The notes under the pieces were generated by a model, which made no database searches, was not told the origin of the DNA, and worked only from the letters and a program-made list of their open reading frames with translations. A program made the translations under genes and the position numbers. Source: Rhododendron vialii (taxonomy: Eukaryota > Streptophyta > Magnoliopsida > Ericales > Ericaceae). Taken from it: a stretch of DNA of 64,000 bases. Below, one piece after another: positions 11,728-23,334 of the stretch. The DNA is taken from assembly GCF_030253575.1 (NCBI RefSeq), contig NC_080557.1:43352501-43416500 (forward strand), in the 5' to 3' direction. Position 1 is the first letter of the stretch; every line of letters starts with the position of its first letter.

Positions 11728-11996
11728 GGTTTGGGGGGTTTTGTTTTGCTGGTTTTTTGGGTTGGGAAGAACCGAACAAAGAGTAAAGTTTTGGTTTCGC
11801 CAGTTTCAAAAAAATTCTGGTTTTGCCGTTGTTTTCTTCTTCTTTTTTAGAATAAAGGAGTAATATTTTTATTGAGATAATTTTAATATAGAGAGTCTGA
11901 TGCAGTAGAGATTTTAAAAGTGAGTAGCTAAAGTAATAAAAGTGGATTTTGAAAATTAATTTGGTCCAAAATTTGCTGAGTCTTGTGCGGATGCTC
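11179..11996. mobile_element. PIF/Harbinger (Tourist)-like element with TAA target duplication
   Basis: The termini GAGCATCCGCA (11179) and TGCGGATGCTC (ending 11996) are exact 11-bp inverted repeats. They are flanked by TAA at 11176-11178 and 11997-11999, the 3-bp duplication typical of PIF/Harbinger. The interior holds three degenerate copies of a GTGGTTTGGGG...TTGCTGG segment, two of them separated by GA tracts (11522-11551, 11687-11725). Frames in the interior come from the GA tracts; there is no transposase. Confidence 0.75.
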
Positions 11997-12495
11997 TAAG
12001 GCTGGATCATTGGAGTAGGTTATTAGCCCATCCACTTGCTTGAATGGGCCATTGTAGAAGTTGAGAAAACCCCAACATTTTCCAGGACCGTGTCATACCA
12101 ATGGACCACTGGAGTACCGTGTCATACCAATGGATCGGAATGGCCAATCCATGTCGAATGAAAACCAACGTTGGGATGATGAAAATCAATATCAGAATGA
12201 CTAAAAGAAATTAGTGAACAGAAGCACAATAAAATTGAGCCTTTTAACTTCTAGGATATGCTCTTAAAAAAGGGATAGATATGACACAAAAAAATATGGT
12301 TGAGATATACCTTGTGAATTGAGTGTTGCCTCATAAGAATGTGCATGGGAAATGTCCGAGCATAGACACAGAGTGGGACAAATGTGTAATGCGAGTAAGT
12401 CATATTTTCTCATGATTCAACTTGATTTCCTTTCATCTGCCATATTAGAATTCAGCAAATTGTAAAGTTGTGAACCAAAAGATTCCTGAACTCAC

Positions 12496-13060
12496 TTCTT
12501 CATGTACTGGTGCCAGACGCAGAAATCTAGAGCTACATTGTCTGGTTGGAGAGCATGAATCATCAACATCTGACCCTGATTCCACTGTTGAGGTATCACT
12601 ATTTCTCCCCTGGTACATGATAGATCCAATGAGAAAAGAGAACATTGCACGGAAAACATTATGAACGCCGGTATATCAAAACAGAAACTTGCCTTCAATG
12701 GCTGCAGTTGAATATAAGGCTTAATTTTCTGTTGGTGATCAGTAGACACTCTGGTGACTTGCCTCACAAATGTGCCTTCTGCATTATGTACAATCTACAT
12801 ATGGAATAAAGAATTTCTGCTCAGAATCACCTTCATCATATTCACAAATCACAATATAATGCAATACAGTCTAACATACAAAAATAAACATTACGATGAG
12901 GGTTCCTCTAGAACCAAAAGATTCAAGAAACCAAACGACAGTAAAGCCCCATAAGGGTACCTTCGTTATCGTGGGATCGTTCCATGGGCTCATGTTAGAC
13001 CGAAGGCACCCTCCCTCAGCGGAACATGTGCATGAACCACCTAAGAAGTCAGGCAACTGA
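12496..13060 (-). pseudogene. Three-exon fragment of a SEC14-like phosphatidylinositol transfer protein gene
   Basis: Three consecutive exons read on the minus strand with consistent phase. 13060-12961 gives [20 protein letters not shown] then [13 protein letters not shown]. 12794-12693 gives IVHNAEGTFVRQVTRV ... KIKPYIQLQPLK. 12609-12496 gives GRNSDTSTVESGSDVDD ... RLAPVHEE. This matches the region just after the CRAL-TRIO domain of plant SEC14/SFH proteins (LPEFLGG, GGCLRSDKGPW, SDTSTAESGSDVDD). Splice borders look usable; the second intron has a GC donor (AAG|GCAAGT). The CRAL-TRIO exons expected upstream (above 13060) and the C-terminal exons expected below 12496 were not found, so this is a partial duplicate or captured fragment. 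It should not make a functional protein by itself. Confidence 0.78.
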
Positions 13061-13434
13061 CTGGAAGAGGTCAAAAAGAAATCCAATGAGCCAGATGGTC
13101 AAATCAATGAAATAAAATGAGGCCTAAGGACAAGTTCAATTGGAGATCTTAGAAAAATCCTTGATCGAAATGATCGTGGCGAAGATATTGGTCAGATTTA
13201 TCATCACTTTCCTGTTAGATTACAGCTTCGATAATGCATGGGTTAGAGTTTACTAGATTACATCCACATGAACATGTACAACAAGGTAAATTTGTTTTCC
13301 CCACCACTTTAACTTAGAGATTTCACATTCATTCCTCACTTTTTAATTTGAGCAATTTTATGGAATGGAAACAGTGCATGGTAGATACATTACATCGCCC
13401 ATACACAAGAATGTTGGTAACTTTGGGAAGAGAG

Positions 13435-13788
13435 TGTTAAAGCATCCAACTCCAAACCAATTGACAAAGAGTGGAGAGGCTGGCCAGGCTCATATACTAG
13501 TTTTAAAGGACATAATTAACCGATGTGAGACAAATCCCAATACTCCCATACACGTGCGACCCCCGATTCGCACGTGGAGAGGTCAACAAAGTATCCGGAA
13601 CACACGGATCACAATGAAACAAAGTGCAACTATAGCACAAACAAAAGGGAAAAGCCTCCGAAAGCCTAGCTCTGATACCATGTTAAAGCATCCAACTCCA
13701 AACTAATTGGCAAAGAGTAGAGAGGCTGTCAATGCTCATATACTAGTTTTAGAAGAAATAATTAACCGATGTGAGACAAATCCCAACA
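13435..13788 (-). mobile_element. TRIM retroelement (miniature LTR element), looks whole
   Basis: A fossil LTR-type element of 354 bp. Terminal direct repeats of about 108 bp lie at 13435-13542 and 13681-13788, opening TGTTAAAGCATCC and closing near CCCAACA. Read on the minus strand they begin TGTTGGGATTTGTC. The complement of a methionine-tRNA primer site (TCTGATACCA) abuts the inner edge of the right repeat, so the element points to the minus strand. A 5-bp duplication GAGAG flanks it (13430-13434, 13789-13793). The internal region of about 138 bp has no coding capacity, as is normal for TRIMs. Confidence 0.85.
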
Positions 13789-13793
13789 GAGAG

Positions 13794-14337
13794 AAACATT
13801 ATTGTTAACTTGATGAGTTAAATTGCCGTTTCAAAGTTTGTGAAGGTGCATACAAAAGTGTAACAAGTGTATTTGAGTCGGATCAAAAAAAGAAAGAGAG
13901 TGTATTTGAGTTTGTGTTTTTGTTTTAACATAATGAAAACTTAGTGGACTTTCAATAATTGGACCTATGGTAAAATTGTAAGTTTTCACCAGTGTTATTC
14001 AGTGGGCTACACAGAGTGCTACACATTAATCAAGCTACTTATAAAGTAGCTCGAGCTCGAGTTTTGGACTTGTGCATATAGTAAATGATTCGAGTTCAAA
14101 CACTACAAAGTTTGACTCAATCCAACTTTTCTTCCAATTTCTCTTCAATTTTTTTCTCCCATTTCCTTCTTAATTATTTTCTCTTCATTTCCCTTTCCTT
14201 CCCTAAATTCCAAACGGACAAGTTCATAAACATAACACACTCCATTATTAGGAGAATTTCAGATTTAAAAAGGAGAATGAGATAATTAGATAAAGTACAA
14301 CAGATTTTATTATAGAAAATTGATTTCTATACTTCCG
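13794..14337. other. Intergenic, no gene seen
   Basis: T-rich and AT-rich sequence. A serine- and phenylalanine-rich frame at 14085-14285 is compositional. Confidence 0.45.
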
Positions 14338-14481
14338 TAATTGATGCAAGCATTTTTTTTTTGTCTTTCAGCGGGTGAATTTATAAAACATTTCCTACAT
14401 GCATACACTTTTTACAAATTTCATGGGCTATTTTGTAAATTCACCCGCTTAAAGACAAAAAGAAAAGTACGTACATCAATT
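14338..14481. mobile_element. Small foldback MITE
   Basis: TTGTCTTTCAGCGGGTGAATTT is mirrored by AAATTCACCCGCTTAAAGACAA across a loop of about 50 bp. The outer ends ATTGATG and CATCAAT are also inverted. It lies about 430 bp upstream of the CDC6 start codon. Confidence 0.7.
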
Positions 14482-14720
14482 AGAAGAGTGTAGAAAATCA
14501 GTTTCCTTTGCTATATTCCCAAATTCGAAAATTTTCGGTACAGGGAGGGTGTTATCACGTGGTGGCCAATACCCTATCAAATCCGTCTAATATATCTTTG
14601 GACGGCTCAGATTTGAAAAGGGTTATCGTGCATTTGAGTCACTGTTTCATCCCCCCACCCAAAAAAAGGAAGCAACAGAGCCGAGTGAACTCGACGAGTT
14701 CAAAAATCACGCTATCGCAT

Positions 14721-14758
14721 GGCGGGAAACACGTGTGACACGGTTACATCTTTCCCGC
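14721..14758 (+). promoter_or_regulatory. Two E2F-type sites upstream of CDC6
   Basis: GGCGGGAAA (14721-14729, i.e. TTTCCCGCC on the other strand) and TTTCCCGC (14751-14758) both fit the E2F consensus TTTSSCGC. They lie 157-194 bp before the CDC6 ATG. Plant CDC6 genes are known E2F targets switched on at G1/S, so a role in S-phase expression is a sound inference. A CT-rich leader follows at 14769-14783. Confidence 0.8.
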
Positions 14759-14914
14759 TCAAAACAAACTCTCTCTCTCTCTCCTGCGGCTGCTAGCCTA
14801 TATCTTAATCCAATTACATCTATCACTGGTTCAGTGTAATCGATTCCATTACACACACAATCTCTCACAGTACCCGCAGATTTTCAATCGCTTCGATCTC
14901 GCACCAGCCGAATC

Positions 14915-17900
14915 ATGCCGAGCATCGCCGGAAATGGATCGCCCCCGTTCGCCGTCGATGAGCTCAAGCGTACCAAAGCCGTCAAGGTCGAGAAATCTGG
15001 AGAGGTAAGAGCCAGTGGCGACTCTACTCCTGGAAAACGAAGATTGAGATCCAATTCGGCGGCGGCAGAAGAAGACGGTGGTCCGATCGCTACGACGCCG
15101 TCTCCGACGAAGTGGAAATCTCCTCGTAGATGCGTCAATGGTACCCCCAACAGTCCTGCAAATGTGAGTATTGTACCTCGATATCATTGCAATTTAGTAG
15201 TATATGCTTTGAAGATTAGGCTCAGTTGCGATTAACCTGGATTCTGATGAAGATATTTGACGTTGTTGAACAAGCGTAGCTCAGATTTAGATTTGATATG
15301 GAATTTGAGACTTTGACGCTTTATTATGATGGATATCAAAACTAATTACTCATACTTTAGAGCATCTCCAGCTCTTTTACTCAAATTTCAAGTAAAAGTT
15401 CATTTCGTATGAGACACTCCAATAGGCAAATCCAAATCTAAGCTCGAATTTGAGTAAAAGCTTCATTAGTGGCATGGTCGCAAATTTGGGAGGGGGAAAA
15501 AATTTCAGTCGCCCTTGATTTGAGTACAAGTTTGAGTAAAACTTAATTTCGTATAGATTTTAGTCAAGGAGTGGTGGATTTTAGGGTGTTTTACTCAAAT
15601 TTTGAATTTGAGGGGAAAAAAATTGGGCTAGATATGATCTTATTTGCTAGGAGTAATTCAAAGTTGTTCAACTTTAGTTTCGCAGTCTACGTCTATCCGA
15701 ACTGATCCATATGATTTTCACCAATTCTATGTTGACACCACCTGTAGCTGCGACAATTTAAAAGTGGTTTACTTATTTTTTGCAGAGAATCACGAAAGAA
15801 TATGGCAATAAGCTTGGAAAATCAGACAAGTCGCTGGTGAAAAAACTGTCTGATGCTTTTATTGAGAAACCAAACTGGAATCCAAGAGGCAAGTTTGATC
15901 TGAAATTTTTTCTTTGTATTGTAATTGCTCTGGAAAGACCTTTTTTGGCTTATGCTTTTACTATGTATTCTTATGTTTACTTGATCAGTCCAAAGTTGGT
16001 TGAACTTTGTGTGATATATGTTTATATGTCGTCTAAAGTGTTTAATGTTGCTAATATGGGGATCTAAGAGGTTCAGCCAGGATGTAAGGATAACAATATA
16101 TAAAATAAAGGAATTGAAAACACAAACATACAAAAGCATAAGTTTGTGGTTTTGACAATAAGGATTGTGTCTGTGGTCTGCGTTTTTTTTTCTGGCTATG
16201 TGATGAGGAACACAAGAGTGACCATACGGAATAATACTTATCGTTAGGATTTCAAGTTTTTGAATGTTGAGAATACTAATTGTACCTTAGGTGAATAGTA
16301 CCATTCAGGCTCCAGAGGGCCTTACATATAAGTTATACAGTTAGTTCTTTTTGTTAATTGAGTGTTAGATTTGATTTTATGGGACAGATGTGGAGCAGCT
16401 GAGTGCGGTGAAGGATAAATTGCACGTATCAACGGCGCCATGTACACTTGTGTGCCGAGAAGATGAGCAGAAAAGGGTTTTGCAGTTCTGCAGACAATGC
16501 ATAGAACAAGAAAAGGCTGGGAGCTTGTATGTGTGTGGATGTCCAGGGACTGGAAAATCACTCTCAATGGAAAGAGTGAAAGAGTCTCTTATCAAATGGG
16601 CAAAGGAGGTAAGCTGGTTTGCGTTTACTGAAGTTCTACGATTTGGGATTTGTCCAGTGATTAGGTGTTGTCAAATGATTTCAAGCAATAGAATTAGATT
16701 TTCTTGGCGTGGCACATGTTAATTGATGTATGTATATCTCATTGTCAATTCTACTTTGCCTGCTGTGCCGAAAGTACCTTCAGCTCATCTTTGTGAAAAA
16801 AGGTTTGAATGGAACGGAAGAAGTAGCATTATGTCATAATTAACCCCTTAATTAGATCGAACTATGACATTGCATGTGTGGGCAGGTTGATTGCAAAATT
16901 GGCAAATTTAACCATCAACCAAATTTTTTATTGATCTGTGATTCTTGACTTTCTTAGCACTCTTGCTAATTGAATTACAATTCTTGATGCCAGGCGGGTT
17001 TTCAGCAACCAGATGTGTTAACTGTAAACTGTACTTCTCTTACGAATACATCTGAAATTTTCAGCAAGGTACTGAGATAAATAGAATGTAAATGAGAGTT
17101 CCTTCTCATACCTGAATTCTACAACATTCTATATGCTTACATTGCATTACTCTGGGCAGATAGTTGGAAAGAACCAACCCCAAAAGAAAACAACTTCACC
17201 TTTGCAGAATCTTCAAAACTTGTATTCTCAAAAGCAGCAATCAGCTGGTATGAAGATGATGTAAGCAACACATCCTCACCCTTGTGATGTTCCTACTGTC
17301 AGATTCTTTAGCATATATATGCAGCCCACTAGAGCAATATCTCTCAATATTTGAAAATGCATACCGGTTTTACTTGTTCAGAGTCACCAAAAGTATGGTT
17401 GTGCTGAGGAAGATTTGTCTTTTTACAGGTTGATTATTGCTGATGAGTTGGACTATTTAATAACTAAAGACCGGGCTGTGCTTCATGATCTTTTTATGCT
17501 TACAACTTTCCCATCCTCTAGATGTATATTGATAGGTACAACAATGACAAATATACAAGTAAAATCTTTTCAATTTTTGTATGTGATGTATATTCGTAGT
17601 TGTGATTTCAAAGCAGATAACTCTTAGCTGCCAGTGTGTCAAGTTTTCATGCTCTATTTGGTTTTCAGGAATCGCTAATGCTATAGACCTAGCAGATCGA
17701 TTTCTTCCAAGATTGCAGTCATTGAATTGTAAGTTCGCTATTTGCTTGATTTAGTTATTTCAATGCGATATCCTTTACATAAGTTTGGTGACAGATATTG
17801 TCTTTCAAGACCCTCTTTTTGTTGCCAGCTCTTCTCCCAAATTTTATAATAGGATTTGTACATTTTAAATTATGTTTAACAATGTTATGGAACGTATGTA

Positions 17901-20900
17901 AGCTTAAATTGTTATCCAAATTTCGCCGGTTTCCTTCCTTAACATGGTTGAACTGTCGAAAGAGAACATTCTGCTATGTTGGTTGGTCATTATGCTAACT
18001 GTTTGGTTCTAGGCAAGCCAATGGTGGTAACTTTTCGGGCCTACTCCAAGGATCAGATCATGCTGATTCTTCAGCAGAGGTTAAAGGTAATTCTTCTGCT
18101 TTTTATTTGTTTTTCTGTATACAAGTGGTGTTCTTTGTTTAATTAATGCCATGCTTAGTGGATCTTAAAAGACCCCTGAGCTACCGTTTCTCTTTAAGGA
18201 AATGGAAAGCACCTTGGAAGTGACTGTTCTCAGTATTTTCTTGTCACATCTGAATTGTTACACAGATTTAAAACTATATCTTAATATGTCCTACGTGAAG
18301 TTGGTTAGAGTATTATCACGAATTTCCAAAGAAGTAAGGCATGAGATTGAGGCTATAAGAGATTATAGATTACGAGTCTGCAATTACAAGTTAACAAGTT
18401 GCAGCTTAATTATCTTCTAGCAATCCTATGTAAATATGGTGACTTTTCTCCATCAACTGTTGAAACATATGAGTACCCTTTAATTGTTGAGGTACCTCAA
18501 TGTTTGAGGTACCTTGAAAAAATATAAGCGGAAGCCTTAAATTCTGAAACCAAATTTATTTATTTTGTCCATTTTTTGTTATTGACTCAATACTTAATGC
18601 TATGTCTACCAACAGGATCTTCCTTACACAGTCTTCCAACCGCAAGCCTTGGAACTCTGTGCCAGAGTGAGTTACAACAATTGGAATTCACACTATGTTC
18701 TGCAAAAATCATGCTGGCTTCTCTTTATTTGACACATTGCCGTTAGTTTTAGTTTGACTCAACATTAAGGATGCAGCTTCACTTTTCTATATTTCAAGCA
18801 ATAAGTGAAACATCGGCACCATATGCTGTGCGTGAAAACATTGGAGTTATATCTTGACTGTTGGTATCCATGTATTTTCAAACGTGCAGAAAGTTGCAGC
18901 TGCGTGTGGAGATATGAGGAAAGCTCTGTGCATCTGCAGGTTGGTCCTTATTGCAATAATTTCAGTCCGTAGTTGCACCTATGTTAAAATTTGTATGCAA
19001 GAGGGTCCACATTTTATTATAGAAGCAGTGCTCCGAGGTAACGATTGGAGGACAAGGAAGTATGATTAAAAGAGTGGCCGAAATAGGTAACCCCTATCTG
19101 TAAATGAATAATAGAATTGGACTTAAAGAGTTCAAGCCATACAAATCACAGCAAGGATTTAGGAAATGGTGTTATGAGCTAAAAATCTTAATTTGGTTGC
19201 TTTGGATGAAAGTAAATTTGGGCATAAAACACTCTAAAATTGTTTATTGTGTAGCTTAACAAAATGTTATGGTAAGTTGTAAACTGCAATTTCCTTACGC
19301 TGCCTCTTTAATTCTGTTCCAGGAGTGCAATTGAGATGCTAGAAGCAGAGCTCAGGGAATCAGTGTGCAATTTGGATTTGTCATCAGCAGACATTGGATT
19401 CCTTGATCAACGGTCTCAAGCTTGTGACTTAATAAAGCAAAACAGTAGAATTGTAAGTGGTTTCTATTTATGTAAACTTAATCCCTTTCAAGCAACTGCC
19501 TCACCTGGCAAGTGGAGTGTTAGCCAAGTGGTAGGCACCATGTACTCCCATTCATTTGACAGTGGATCAAACTCCACTAACTACAACTAACATTACAGAC
19601 TTTCGCCGAGCAAAAAATAGCAAACTGTCTCACCACATGTTTTTTATGCTATCCAAGTGCAAGACTAATAGAAGTAGAACAAGCCAGACGTAAACCTTGA
19701 CTGCTTATGGGTCACCTGAAATCAAGGCATAACCAATATGTGAAGTTTTTTATGCAAAGTAATTGCCTGCACTATCTTTCAATTTTCTATCTTCCCTCCG
19801 TTGTGTAATTATTATCTGAATACATAGTTGATTGGTTTTAATTTAGCAAATGGTAAGTTTCTATCTGTGTGATTCATACATAAAATAAAGCAAATCGGTA
19901 GAAACTTTGTTCACATTAATAGAAAGATATATAGGTTAAGGTAGATATTTGAACTGACAATTCTCTCTTGCGAATTATTGCTTTTCCAAGGTTCTTAATT
20001 GTCAACTATTTCACTGGTCTTAGAGTAAAATTCCTTTTTCTTTTTGTTCTCCCTGGTTTTGAATATTTCGTTCTATATGGAAATACTCATGTGTCCCTAT
20101 TTTGTTGCACGTCTTCCTTACAGTCAATTATACCATCTTTATTATTATTACAAGTTTTGGAGCTTGTTACAGGTGAGGGTTGACCATATGGCTATTGCTT
20201 TGTCAAAGACCTATAGATCACCAGTAGTGGACACCATACAATCCCTTCCACAACATCAACAGGTAAGTTCCTTCTGATAAATGGATAATTAGTTGAGCAA
20301 AAGTACCTAAGCGATGCATTTGCACATTGATAGGTCTACACATAAAAAATTGACACTTTGAACAGATGATTCATGCTTCAGTCTCTGATAAATCATATGA
20401 CAGATGAAATGTCGATAAGCATGGAGCATGTTAGTACTTAAAGTTGTTTTCTTTCCTTGCTCAAAAACAAGTTGGTTTTACATATCTACATTTTTTATTT
20501 ACAATGGCTTCAGATCATACTTTGCTCTGCTGTGAAGCTTTTCCGTGGGGGAAAGAAGGATGCAACTATAGGGGAGGTATATTATCTGACATATTCCAAT
20601 AGAACGCTCTATAAGAAAACAGTGTTTAACACATTTTATACTTACTGTTTGATGCAGCTCAGTAAATCGTACTTGGATATCTGCAAATTGATACTAATCC
20701 CACCAGTTGGAATTATGGAACTTTCTAGCATGTGCAGAGTACTAGGTGACCAGGTGAGCTCAATCTGCGACGTGTTCTCAGTGAAATCATTTGTTTTGGC
20801 ATGTTACTCTTTACACGATCTAGATTGAGCACATGAAGCTTGTTTTACAATTGGAATGGATACCACATAACTGGAAAGCAAGATGAAATATTGATATGAC

Positions 20901-21230
20901 AATCTAAATACATTTAGATGGAAATGACATGACAATGTAAATTCAATGTGCAGGGTATTCTCAAACTTGGTCAGGCTCGAGAAGATAAATTAAGAAGAGT
21001 AACACTAAATGTGGATGAAGCAGATATCGCATTTGCACTGCAGGTATATTAAAAAAAATTCAAGCTTCATTATTCCAGGTCCTGCTGTCAATATCTTTAG
21101 AAAGTCATAGTTTCATTCTGCTTGCTTATGAAAACCTCAATTTTTTGGCTAATTGTAATTGTGTGATTGGCAGGGAATTCGTGTCTTTCGGAATTGTCTT
21201 AATGCTGGAAACAAGAATATGGACTTGTGA
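14915..21230 (+). CDS. CDC6: CDC6, origin-licensing AAA+ ATPase (16 exons)
   Basis: Exons: 14915-15163, 15786-15888, 16388-16608, 16994-17068, 17160-17260, 17429-17535, 17669-17728, 18013-18086, 18616-18666, 18890-18939, 19323-19452, 20173-20262, 20514-20576, 20658-20753, 20954-21043, 21174-21230. They join in phase to 538 residues, close to plant CDC6. The N-terminus carries SP/TP sites in a basic context (TPGKRR, SPTK, SPRR), likely CDK targets. Walker A is GCPGTGKS (168-175) and Walker B is LIIADELD (251-258). The sensor-1 region IGIANAIDLADRFLPRL follows, then the lid segment and a C-terminal winged helix. CDC6 acts with ORC and CDT1 in the nucleus to load MCM2-7 at origins. Intron 2 (15889-16387) has a GC donor (AGAG|GCAAGT); the frame works only with that donor. 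Confidence 0.95.
15359..15620. mobile_element. MITE-like insertion in CDC6 intron 1
   Basis: It opens with AGAGCATCTCCAGCTC, a common terminus of plant PIF/hAT MITEs, and has repeated TTTGAGTAAAA words in both orientations. The matching right terminus is not clear, so the end is approximate. Confidence 0.45.
19512..19590 (+). mobile_element. tRNA-like SINE fragment in CDC6 intron 11
   Basis: GTTAGCCAAGTGGTAGGCACC resembles an A box and GTGGATCAAACTCCACT resembles a B box. It lies inside the intron after the exon ending at 19452 and does not touch splice sites. Confidence 0.4.
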
Positions 21231-21409
21231 TTTTATTTGTGCCTTGCACTGGTGCCTGTTTCATTTTCCATTAGCTGCAGTCTCATATAAAGGTTGGAGT
21301 GCTATCTTCTATCATTCTTGCTCGTACAATTCTCTTGTGTATAAGCAATTTTTTCTTTCTTCAATAAAATGGCGGTTCTTATTTTTCATTGACAAGACAC
21401 AGTACTAAG

Positions 21410-21720
21410 AACAATCCAACAACAATGGAGCAACGTTTGTTTAGCATATACAACAACAATAACATAAACCATCTAAACCCCAACCAGTGGGGGTATGGGC
21501 GTGGAAGGATTGGAGACAGACCTAACCTTTTGGCAATATATGCACAAAGTGGTTGCTCTCAGAGTACCACTGAAACAATGGCCCCCCTATACTTCTAAGA
21601 ACCAAGGAGCTAAAGGGATGTTTTTTCCTGCTGAATCATGCCCCCAAATCAAAGCCGAAAGGCATAAGAGTCAAGAGAGAGGGTAAGTCTAGAGACCCAA
21701 ATCAATTTGTGTGTACATTA
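21410..21720. mobile_element. TS-type SINE remnant downstream of CDC6
   Basis: CAACAACAATAACATAAACC, then CCAACCAGTGGGGGTATGGG and GACAGACCTAACCTT follow the layout of the reverse complement of plant TS SINEs (CAA-rich end, CCCA-TGGGG, CAGACCTTACCC). The orientation is therefore probably minus. The end at 21720 is uncertain. Confidence 0.5.
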
Positions 21721-22459
21721 CCATACTTCATTCATTCATAGTCCATAGCATCAGAAAGTACAAAACTTTAGTTTAGCATATTAATGAAGAAAATACTGTG
21801 GCAGCAGCTGGTCACATTCTACCCACAAGACAAACAAGCAAATGGAGTTACAGTGTTACAGGAATATTATGAACGCTGTTTGTGATAGTACTATTTTTAG
21901 CTATGGAGTTAATAAATTGGAGAATAATGCATGTTCTCTCTCCCTCGCAGGTTTGTGTCATGCTAAAAATGCTCCATTTGCAGATATCATTGCTTTGGTG
22001 AGCTTGATGATGCGCCGATACTTCAGTATACTCATATATGCGGATACTTCAGTATACTCAGATATAGGTAAAAGGTCTTGACTGAGGGAACAATCAAAGG
22101 CGGAAACTTGAAAGCGGTTCTGCTATTTTTATCCAAGAGGCAGTCATTTAAATCATCTCAGTTCTTTTTTAGATTAAAATTATTGAAATAAAAAAAAATA
22201 GCTAAGTAGAAAGTCCAAAATGATTACAGATTTACATATCTTCTTTGTAACAGAATTCCTTGATAAATAGATATTTATCACATTTTTAATAGTAAAATAA
22301 TTTGTTTCATGTTTTAGCATTCACCTTCTCTTATTATATTGCATCCAGCAGGAGTTAACAAGTTTCACATTTTCGGTCAAGGCCAAGGAAGAAAGAGATC
22401 TTAGTAATTCTAAGTTCAAATTTTTGAGTAAAAAACTTAAAAATTGTGATAAAGGTAGT

Positions 22460-22585
22460 GATAATGTCAAAACTGTTTTTATTGGTGTCAAAACTCCAGT
22501 GCATAAAAGTTTTGTACACTGCACATGGTACAAATTTTTTGTGCACTAGAATTTTGACACTAACAAAAATAGTTTTGACATTATC
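22460..22585. repeat. Hairpin-forming inverted repeat, about 58-bp arms
   Basis: GATAATGTCAAAACT and TTGGTGTCAAAACT on the left face AGTTTTGACATTATC and TTTTGACACTAACAA on the right, with GTGCA...GTAC words nearer the centre. The loop is about 10 bp. Probably a small MITE. Confidence 0.7.
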
Positions 22586-22867
22586 ATTTCCCAATAATCG
22601 TGAGAGAAGAGGAAGAACAAGATGAAATAATTTCTTTCTTATTTCCTTTTGTCGGGTAACAGTAAGAAATGGAATGCATAAATCTACCTTAGTTATTCAC
22701 CCCGTAATTAGAGGACACAAAATCTTGTTGATTTAGGCATCTGTACAACCACTGCCGTACCTAAAGCCAGGAGAGGCTAAAAAACTAGGAAACTTTTCTG
22801 GTTTAGTTACTTCTAACGGTACCATACGAACCTGAGGTCTAGCTCAAGTTGTAAAGAACGATAATGA

Positions 22868-23268
22868 CTCAGGCCCCATTCTATTGGCTTTTTTAGTCGA
22901 ATGGGGCCTAAGTCATCATAATTGGTTTATTTTTTTGCCTTTATTTAATTTTTTTTTCATATTTGTTAGTTTTTCGTCAATTTTTTGAGGATTATTACAT
23001 CGTTATGATAAAAAGAATCTAAAAAGTAAAAAATTATGATTGAAATCTAATTTTTTTGAATAAAAACAAAAATAAGGCAATTAGCCAATTTTTTCGTCTT
23101 TATTAAAAATTTTTTTGATTTCGATCATAATTTTTTACTTTTTAGATTTCTCTCTTCATGACGATGTAATAATTCTCAAAAAAATTGACGAAAAATTAAC
23201 AAATACGAAAAAAATTTGAATAAGAACAAAAAAATAAGTCAGTTGGCATATTTAGCCGAACGGGATTA
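22868..23268. mobile_element. MITE family A copy 2
   Basis: Contains the family blocks GAATCTAAAAAGTAAAAAAT and, inverted, TTTTTTACTTTTTAGATT, with outer AAGTCATCATAATTGG and TTAGCCGAACGGGA. The left end carries a small extra hairpin (GGCCCCATTC...GAATGGGGCC). The arms together span about 400 bp. Confidence 0.7.
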
Positions 23269-23334
23269 GTTGATGTTGGGAGTTTGACTCCCGCTGAGCT
23301 TGCACAAACCCCCTATATCGGTACCTTTTCACTA

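Noticed and set aside
11551-11863. Overlapping frames of 70-99 codons
   Set aside because: All run through GA tracts in a Tourist-like element and resemble no family.
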